Below, in pieces: positions 57,901 through 64,000 of a stretch of 64,000 nucleotides of DNA. Below the pieces are notes generated by a model. That model searched no databases. It saw only the letters and a list, made by a program, of their open reading frames with translations, and was not told the origin of the DNA. The stretch is from Chiridota heheva (lineage: Eukaryota > Echinodermata > Holothuroidea > Apodida > Chiridotidae), in contig JAIGNY010002230.1 in the NCBI GenBank assembly GCA_020152595.1, positions 171,001 through 235,000 on the forward strand, in the 5' to 3' direction. Position 1 is the stretch's first letter. Every line of letters starts with the position of its first letter. The position numbers and the translations under genes were made by a program.

Positions 57901-60900
57901 TTAACAGATTAATTGTGTTTGGAGTGGCTCGCACACCCTATCAAGGACCTTTTAAAAGAGCTTTTACAAAATTATAAACGTCAGAAAATAAAGGTCACTT
58001 GGCAGATAATCCGGGAGGAACCCGAAACACTGGGTACTTTGAAATACCCCCAAAAGTGGGTACTTTTATGTATTACGTCATCGCATGAGCCTACACATTT
58101 GACTAGCCCACACTAAATGTATGGGGTTTCTCATTTTCCGCTCCGGATTGTCCAAAATTTCATTGGATATCTTGAAATTTTGGAGACGGATAGTAAATAG
58201 ATATTCAAAACTTTTTGCTGCTGCTTTTTAAAATTCATCTTCGCCTTTTTGAGAAAATCAACAAAACAATCGCTCATAATCTGTAAAATTGTCTGGGGAA
58301 GCAATTGTCTGACTGTCCTCTCTTCGCCCACCCCAGAGCTTCCCCAATCTTTTTAATTCCATTGCCAAACTCTTCCGCAAGAACTCCCCAGAAGAAAAAT
58401 CATCTCCTTCTAAAGCTATACAGCTATATATACCTGTTGATACAACTATACCTAAATGTCTTACCAAAACCCTCTCCACCTTATATCTACCTACACTCTG
58501 TTCGACTCCTTCAACCTTTTTTTCTACTGATATAAATCTCTCGGGTAAGCTACAATTTGACCATTGCTGTCTTTTTGCGAAGAAACCAAAACATAAAGGT
58601 ATAACCATATTGATTATGCCCCTTTTCCCCAATACCAAGTTTTGCCCCGGCGACGAAATAATCAAAACTTCTTCTATGGAACTAGTCCACTATAACAGAA
58701 CTCAATAACTAATTTTGAAATAAAAATATAGCAAAACTATATTTTACAGCAATTTTCTTTCCATAAGTCAAATGTGTTTCCAAAAACTAAAACGTATAGC
58801 ATTTGCCTTTGACAGTTTGGCACTCACTACGGACTGTTGAACATATTCAGGTTCTCAAATTATCATTATAAACTTGGGGGACAAATTTTCCTGGCGGACA
58901 GCTAGCCCTGTGTAGGGAGTCAAAACCTCCTGGGAGGATAGAATTACCTAGGAGATTATGTCTGGCGGACATATTCTCCTAGGACATTTAGTCCGGGGAC
59001 AAAATCACCTGGGGGACAAAATCTCCTGTTACATCGCCATTATCCCTCCAGACCTTTCTGCCACCGTACGTGAACACAAACCAAACAAAATGGCTACTAA
59101 TTAGTGACGTCATTATCATATCGTTCTCCATTTATCTTACCTGGATGGTCTTTCTGGTGCTGACGTCTAATAGTGTCTGAGATGTCGTAATATGGCTGTT
59201 TCTCAACCTGGCTCATGTTACTCCATAAGTCACCAAGTCGCACGCTAATCGAAGTGTTATTTTCTTGTTTGAAGGTCTCTGCAAAAACTGCTCTGTGTTT
59301 CTGCGCAAAAACCATAAATGCATTCATTGGTCTCTTGATGTAGTTCTCTCTTTCGGCGTCGGGTTTGGGCGGTGATTTGCGTTTTGCTGAGAGTTTAACT
59401 AATGAGTGGAATGAATGAAACTGAAGTTTAGTACGGTTATACCTCTACGAGTGTCATTATTTTTCAATATTAAAAAACACTGACCAAAAGGCATGGGTTA
59501 TTGAATAATTGGCCTTAAGCACTAGCTGCTCTCCCCAAGCAACCACACAAAAACAAGAATTTGCACCTTTGCGCGGAAGGGTAGGCTATAAAACACGCAT
59601 AAAGAAATAAAGCAGGGCTGACGAGAAAATCGCAAGGCCCGGGTAAACTAAGTTTGTGGAAAGCAGTATTCAAAAACAAAATAGAAAATGCAAAAATAAC
59701 AATTTCTTCAAATGCATAATAAGAGTGTATTTTGCTGTGCGCTCTTTTTTTTGCTACCTTATCGCTACATATAACAGGGAGCTGTTACTATAGTATATAT
59801 GGCGATATGGGTGGGTTTGTGAGTGGGTGGGTGTGTGTGTGTACACAATTTTGTGTCGCGTGTTCACAGAAAACCACATGAGTTATCATGTTGAAATTGG
59901 TGGGAGGGTTCCGCACAAGTTAGGACATGTACCTTAAAGGTCAGAGGTCAAATAATTGATTGAAAATGGTACAATTTGTGTTGCGCTTCCTGGGATAACT
60001 GTGAGTGACATTGGGTTAATACTTGTTGGGTTGGTACTTGTTGGGTTAATGGAGGGTAAAGCAGGGTTATATCCTGCACAAAATGGAACATGTCACTCAA
60101 AGGTCAGAGATCAAATAGGTAATTTAAAATGGTAACATATTGGAACCTTGCGCGCATTTGCTTATCATTTCTACACACATACCAGTTTATCGTAGGAAAA
60201 GTGCTTTGAAAATCAGAGTACACGTGTTTCCAAGACAATAGCAAAAAATGTATTGTCTTAATCGAATTGGCTAATTCGGTGTACAGGAGAGTAATTTGTT
60301 CTCTTTTCTATGGTGTACAATTCAATTGTCTTCATTATACTTCACCACATGTAATTTTTGGTTGAAAATAAAGTTTATTTGTTTTTTACCCGTTTTATAT
60401 GCTTACATATTAAAAGTTCAGTGACTTTGTTGATCTTTGTTGAGTACTGGCTCCGGTGATATTCTACTAATTACAACGGCTACACTTGTAAAAGTTTGAT
60501 GAATACGCATAGCAATACGTATCTTAAAATCATTCTGATTGGACATTGTTTGTATTACGTAAATTTGTCAACGACGACGACGAGTGAACACACAATTACA
60601 ATGACGGGGTCGTCACCTGCGTAATCGCTTATGATAGTAACAATGCTATCACGAAACGCTTAATACGACCCGGACGAGAACACAGGTACGACGTACGGAC
60701 AGACATAACATCTCTTCAAACGGCCTTTTAAAGCCCAAGATCATTAAAACTGTGTGATTATTGATATACATGACGTAATATACATTTCAACCATTCAGTA
60801 GAGTTGTAAACGTGTTGTGTGACACGATTCCCTGTTGTGTGTACGCGATTCCCTGTTGCGTGGACTGACGCGCACTGTACTGAAAATTTCATTTAATGCT

Positions 60901-63229
60901 CAAAAATGCTGTGAACTTTCCTTTATGATTTTGGTCGCGTGTTATGGAAAAACCGTAAATGCAATTGGGTTGTTACTTGGTGGGTTGATGGAGGATGATG
61001 TAAAGTTGTGTCTCTAAAAAGTTGTGACATGTCGCTTAAAAGTCAAAGGTCAAATAATAAGGCATAATAATGATGCATTTTGTTGGAAAAATGTAATTGC
61101 TATTATATTAATCCTTGATGGGTTGAAGTCCAGAGTTTGTTACTTGGTGGGTTGGTGAAGCGTGATGCAAAGCTATGTCCCACACATAATGGGATATTTC
61201 ATTTGAAGGTCAAAGGTCAGAGGTCATATTATTGATCTAAAAATGGTAAATTTAGTGTTGCGCTTCTTGGGATAACCGTAAATGATATTAGGTTTGTACT
61301 TGGTGGGTTGATGAAAGATGATGTAGAGTTATGTTACTTTAAAAATGGAACAGGTTATATAAAGTTCAAAGATCAGAGGTCAAATAGTTCAATTAAAATG
61401 GTAAACTTTGGTCGGTTGCGCGTTATGGAAAAAACGTAAATGCAAATGGGTTGTTACTTTGTGGGTTGATGAAGGATGATGTACAGTTATGTCTCAGAAT
61501 TGATGTGACATTTCTTTCCAAGGTCAAAGGTGGTTAAAGGTCAAATAATAATAGTACATTTTGTGCTGAATTTCGTTGGGAAAATGTAGTTGCTATTTTA
61601 TTGATCCTTGATGGGTTGGTGTCCAGTTTGTTACCTGGTGGATTGGTGGAGGGTGATGCGAGATTATGCTCTCACTAAATAGGAAAGGGTTTTTATAGGT
61701 CAAAGGTCAGAGGTCAAATAATTGATTTAGAAATAGTAAATGTTGTGTTGTGTTTCCCGGGATAACCATAAGTGATATTGGGTTGGTACTTGGTGAGTCG
61801 GTGGAAGGTGATGCAGGTAGCCTATGTACCGTACAAATTGGAACAGGAAATTCAAAGGTTAGGGGTCAAATAATTGATTTCAAATGGTAAATTTTGGTTT
61901 GTTTCCTATTATGCGCAAGTGCAATTGGGTTGTTACTTGGTGGGTTGGTGAAGGATGATAAAAGGTTGTGTCTCGAGAAAGATGTAACCCGTCGCTTAAA
62001 GGTCAAAGGTCAGCGGTTAAATAAATGTTACTTGCTGGGTTAATGGAAGGGAATGTAGTGTTGTGTCTCGCACATAATGTTATTTAAAGGTCAAACGTCA
62101 GCGGTCAAGTAATTGATATGAAATGATCTATATTATTGACATATTATGTCATGTTTCCTAGAAAAACATTTGATCATTTGACAAATTATAGGCAGAGGCG
62201 ATAAGGTCAGCAAATCCGTGGATTGCCATCTTGTTATGATATTCCTTTTGGGATAATTTGACATAATACAGTTGACTAACTTTTGAACTTATTTTAACCA
62301 TTTTGTTTTGAAAGAAAACCTTAAACTTTGCATAAAACACGTACATCGAATTTTGCGGTCACTGTTGTACGAATTTTTCAATAACGTTTGCCCATAATAA
62401 CGAAGTTTGACATGGTTTTTCCTACAAGAATTTAACCCCCCCCCCCTTCTCCCTCCAATCTATATTGGGAGAAGGGGAGGAGTCGCACAGTCCCACTGTC
62501 GTGCCCCTTTTAAATACGCAACACTATAGTACTCGCCATGTTTGAGCGTATCTGCATTTCCTACTGTCTTGATTGTTCCACAAATCTTTTGCGTCATGCT
62601 ATGCTCCTGCGTCATGCGATGTTTATGCGTCATGTGGTGTTTCTGCGTCATGTGATGCTCCTGCGGCATGCGGTGTTCCTGCGACATGCGATGCTCCTGC
62701 GTCATTTGATGTTCCTGCGTAATTGTGCGATGCTCCTGCGTCATTTGATGTTCCTGCGTAATTGTGCGATGGTCCTGCGGCATGCGATGGTCCTGCGGAA
62801 TGCGATGCTCCTGCGTCATGCAATGCTCCTGCGCCATGCAATGCTCCTGCGTCATGGGTTGTCCTGTCTTCCTGTCGGCTGTAAAGAAAGTTACAGTTGT
62901 ACCCCCGGACGTCCTCTCTATATTAACCGCCTCTCGAGCGCTCCTCCTTTGTCTCGCCGCCACGGCAATTGATTTCGTAATTAAATCAGATTGCTCCCTG
63001 GTGTGTTGAACTTGCAATTGCGCAGTCGGTGTTTGGCTGACTCCTTTAAAAGTCATATTAACTTGTTGCTGCGCTGCTCTTTCTTTTATGTCTGGATTTT
63101 GGACTCTTGCTCCGGTTTCATTTTGCTCAACTGTTGGGCTTACAAGGCCAACTCCATCGATGTTGAGATTGTTCGTGGTTAAGATCTTGAACAGTTTATC
63201 GCCCGAATGCCTTTCTGGTAAATCTCTTT
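50311..63229 (-). CDS. SOX30: SOX30/SoxH-like HMG-box transcription factor (5' end not identified)
   Basis: SOX proteins bind DNA in the minor groove through one HMG box; SOX30 orthologues act in germ-line (male meiotic) gene control in vertebrates. Exons on the minus strand are 63229 to about 62520, 59398-59141, 54330-54193, 53162-53080 and 51943-50311. The HMG box reads YIKRPMNAFMVFAQKHRAVF, AETFKQENNTSISVRLGDLW, SNMSQVEKQPYYDISDTIRR and QHQKDHPDW, continued in the next exon by VYNPRPARKR. NN-(S/E)ISV-LG--W, (K/Q)PYYD and WVYQPRPGKRKR are SOX30 features rather than SOX2- or HBP1-like. Phases agree from the HMG exon through the last exon; the link between the upstream exon and the HMG exon is not settled. 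N-terminal exons may lie beyond 63229. Confidence 0.85.
50958..51631 (-). repeat. Twelve coding 57-bp repeats with 114- and 228-bp higher order
   Basis: Two 19-residue unit types alternate: one ending GQAVR, the other GQVVC (38 residues, 114 bp). The C-type units themselves alternate between SSNNIS and MY(G/D)NNIP, giving a 76-residue (228-bp) order. All units are in one frame, so this is a coding minisatellite. Confidence 0.85.
51944..53079. other. SOX30-like intron with family B element
   Basis: 52096-52680 is a family B inverted-repeat element (TTTAAAGGATTAGTTTAGAG at the left, TTGACCACTAAACTAAACCT at the right; ACTAGTTTGTGATGTCAT inside). The rest shows no exon. 52918-53079 is only the read-through of the 53080 exon into the intron. 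Confidence 0.6.
52096..52680. mobile_element. Inverted-repeat element, family B
   Basis: Same ends and inner motifs as the complete copies at 30069, 35105 and 41301, here in the neighbouring gene. Confidence 0.7.
53080..53162 (-). CDS. SOX30: SOX30-like internal exon
   Basis: Acceptor TTTATTTTCAG, donor GTAAAT on the minus strand. It joins as GANVTLPIQLVQGGQPLTMN then KFHHIKKQ, phase 1 in and phase 0 out, agreeing with both neighbours. No domain is recognised; it follows the HMG tail exon. Confidence 0.75.
53163..54192. other. SOX30-like intron
   Basis: Holds low-complexity pyrimidine and purine patches near 53320-53350 and a CCCCTTT-rich motif shared with other introns here. No exon recognised. 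Confidence 0.35.
54193..54330 (-). CDS. SOX30: SOX30-like exon, C-terminal end of HMG region
   Basis: Acceptor CCACTGTAG, donor GTATGA on the minus strand. Completing an aspartate across the junction, it encodes DWVYNPRPARKRSNSGRK then VPMSGESAALQTNYQAIAVK and VATTMMDQ. WVY-PRP--KR is the same C-terminal basic extension of the HMG box as in SOX30 (WVYQPRPGKRKR), which fixes the family. Confidence 0.9.
54331..55824. other. SOX30-like intron with duplicated block
   Basis: Near-duplicate blocks of about 200 bp at 54920-55115 and 55123-55290 (CTATGGTCTGGGGTGTCGG, ATATCAATTGAGGG, GGCAGTAATTGAGGG, GTGCCCCTGGCCC). Low-complexity GGGG patches occur near 54548. No exon recognised. Confidence 0.5.
55825..56340. 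repeat. About 130-150 bp tandem repeat with GCTTCGCC-CTGGACCCC
   Basis: Four diverged copies near 55829, 55975, 56110 and 56235 of: TTTTAGACCCTCAAAAG, GTTAAAATGCACC, then GGGGCTTCGCCTCCTGGACC, GCCATCAATTGA and GTGCTGAAGTTAGAGATCAT. Confidence 0.65.
56341..58309. other. SOX30-like intron
   Basis: 57040-57320 is a degenerate array of TTTTCTTCGATTTTCGGGCA-like units; it explains the open frame there. Oligo-G/C runs lie near 56558 and 56865. The remainder is unclassified. Confidence 0.4.
58310..58600 (+). mobile_element. LINE family X, 3'-end fragment
   Basis: CCAGAGCTTCCCCAATCTTT, ATTGCCAAACTCTTCCGCAA, ATATCTACCTACACTCTG, then AATCTCTCGGGTAAGCTACA and ATTTGACCATTGCTGTC. It shows the non-repeated form of the sequence that is amplified as the 52-bp array at 32100. 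Confidence 0.6.
58875..59035. repeat. GGGGGACAAAATCTCCTGG-type degenerate repeat
   Basis: Several diverged copies of GGGGACAAAATCACCTGG, GGCGGACATATTCTCCTAGG and GGGGGACAAAATCTCCTG at roughly 20-25 bp spacing in the SOX intron. Confidence 0.6.
59141..59398 (-). CDS. SOX30: SOX30-like exon with HMG box
   Basis: The exon reads KLSAKRKSPPKPDAERENYI then KRPMNAFMVFAQKHRAVFAE, TFKQENNTSISVRLGDLWSN, MSQVEKQPYYDISDTIRRQH and QKDHP. RPMNAFM-(W/F)A is the SOX/HMG signature (phenylalanine here in place of the usual tryptophan), and LG--W and PYYD complete helices 2 and 3. Donor GTAAGA. Two acceptors fit the same phase: CATTAG (exon to 59398) and CTCTCAG (exon to 59386). Confidence 0.93.
59399..59879. 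other. SOX30-like intron, unclassified
   Basis: No exon. A GTGGGTGGGTGTGTGTGTGT patch lies near 59820. Confidence 0.3.
59880..62120. repeat. About 160-bp repeat with AGGTCA direct repeats
   Basis: Diverged units of about 150-175 bp carry GTTACTTGGTGGGTTGATG, GATGATG, TGTCTC and then AAGGTCAAAGGTCAGAGGTC. The AGGTCA blocks start near 59938, 60101, 61037, 61207, 61372, 61521, 61697, 61856, 62000 and 62088. In the best copies (61207-61226, 61697-61716) three perfect AGGTCA half-sites are each spaced by one base. A unique stretch of about 800 bp interrupts the array near 60130-60930. Confidence 0.75.
62121..62519. other. SOX30-like intron, unclassified
   Basis: No exon recognised; oligo-C near 62437. 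Confidence 0.3.
62520..63229 (-). CDS. SOX30: SOX30-like upstream exon with MTQEHR repeats (donor end uncertain)
   Basis: The minus-strand acceptor TTTCCTGCAG at 63230-63235 opens a frame without stop to 62460: RDLPERHSGDKLFKILTTNN, LNIDGVGLVSPTVEQNETGA, then AQLQVQHTREQSDLITKSIA, AVAARQRRSAREAVNIERTS. A low-complexity run of about 14 six-residue units (MTQEHR, MPQEHH, MAQEHC, with two ITQEHQ) follows at 62590-62870. The donor is uncertain; GTAGGA near 62563 and GTACTA near 62533 are candidates, but neither gives phase 1 needed by the HMG exon, so a further exon may exist. It has not been matched to a known SOX N-terminus; its link to the gene is by strand, frame and proximity. Confidence 0.6.
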
Positions 63230-64000
63230 CTGCAGGAAATAATGTTAGAAAAATATTTCAATGATCTTTTTCTTTAAACACATTTCATAAAAATAGATGG
63301 TCTGCGGGCGCTGTATTAGGGTCGTCGGTAACCATGTCCTTTTTAGTGGTTAGAATAAAATTATGACTTAAAAAGCAAAATAATAAAAGAGATCAATTAA
63401 ATCTTCGCCTTCTTAAAACGATCACAAAAGTGCAAAATGGAACCAATCGCACATCTCCCCTATTGTTTGCCTTTACTCTTATTTGAGCTTATGACCTTAA
63501 GTTCTATGATCAAAGTGTGCCAGCAATTTGCAAGCTTATTTAGAGGCGACGGAGCCGGGGGCTCGGGGGATTCAGCCCCGAATGAATTTAGGAGTGTGTT
63601 ATCACGTTACCCGACCCCATTAATCCCCAGTATTGCTGTCACAATCACCTGACCTCATTATCCCTCCAATATTCTGAACGCTCCGCCGCCCTGTTATTCA
63701 AGGCAGGTTCCAACATTGGAAATTGTCCAAAGTGTTGCAAGGTGGAAAGGGTAGAAGGATACTTTCAGGGTTTTCTAAACTTTGATAACGGTTCTGATTT
63801 GCTAAACATCAATTAGGTTTTCCCCACCTAAAACGGTCTGTTATTTTGAACCGCTTCAGGCGAAATTTTGAAGGATTTCCACATGTCTAAGCAGACACTT
63901 TTTTTGTTAAGTCACAATGACTGTTTGATTAAACATAGTAAACGTTGTTTTCTTCCAAGTATGGTTATATTTGGTTTAATTTGCCATGGGGGGTTGACAA
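63230..64000. other. Upstream intron or 5' flank of the SOX30-like gene
   Basis: No exon, promoter motif or repeat could be supported. A short GC-rich stretch (GGCGACGGAGCCGGGGGCTC near 63545) resembles a dispersed fragment. Confidence 0.3.

Noticed and set aside
59141..59398. HBP1-type or SOX2-type HMG box
   Set aside because: NN-x-ISV-LG, PYYD and the following WVYNPRPARKR fit SOX30/SoxH better than HBP1, which lacks the WVY-PRP tail, or SOX2, which has the WA signature with different helices.
62538..62972. 144-codon + strand frame (RHAMLLRHAM-type)
   Set aside because: Antisense shadow of the MTQEHR repeat in the minus-strand exon, which has a proper acceptor and non-repetitive coding-like flanks.

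Overview
This is eukaryotic genomic DNA, AT-rich, with long introns, GT-AG splice sites, tRNA-derived SINEs, several non-LTR retrotransposon families, many short inverted-repeat elements and large minisatellites. There are no bacterial-style operons. The two gene products and the repeat style suggest a marine invertebrate, probably a deuterostome such as an echinoderm or hemichordate. That placement is an inference; no species can be named from the sequence alone.

Two genes run towards each other. On the + strand, 15 exons between 930 and 48028 encode the C-terminal 639 residues of a DHX34-type DEAH-box RNA helicase, a nonsense-mediated-decay factor in animals. The window opens just after helicase motif VI and contains the winged-helix, HA2 and OB-fold part and a zinc-finger-like tail ending in a TGA at 48026-48028. 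On the - strand, exons between 63229 and 50311 encode a SOX-family HMG-box protein of the SOX30/SoxH type: a glutamine/histidine-rich repeat exon, the HMG-box exon, an exon beginning with the SOX30-like WVYNPRP tail, a short exon, and a large last exon with twelve 19-residue repeats. Its 5' end is not identified. The two stop codons are about 2.3 kb apart, tail to tail.

The rest is intronic or intergenic repeat DNA. Largest is a 7.4-kb array of a roughly 25-bp minisatellite (about 12270-19690) in DHX34 intron 5, with a higher-order repeat structure of about 1.3-1.8 kb. Other arrays have units of 43, 19, 11, 52, 20 and about 16 bp, plus a roughly 160-bp repeat in the SOX intron carrying nuclear-receptor-like AGGTCA direct repeats. 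Mobile DNA includes at least nine same-strand 3' fragments of one LINE family with a (CAAA)n-type tail, a CR1/L2-like LINE fragment, two antisense LINE fragments of another type, tRNA-SINEs, at least six families of inverted-repeat elements and a decayed THAP domain in what looks like a P-element-like relic.

Most long open frames outside the two genes are artefacts of tandem repeats whose unit lacks stop codons. Points most worth checking are the nested repeat structure of the satellite and of the SOX C-terminal exon, a one-base frame break in that exon, the ambiguous DHX34 exon 14 acceptor, the AGGTCA array, and the THAP relic.
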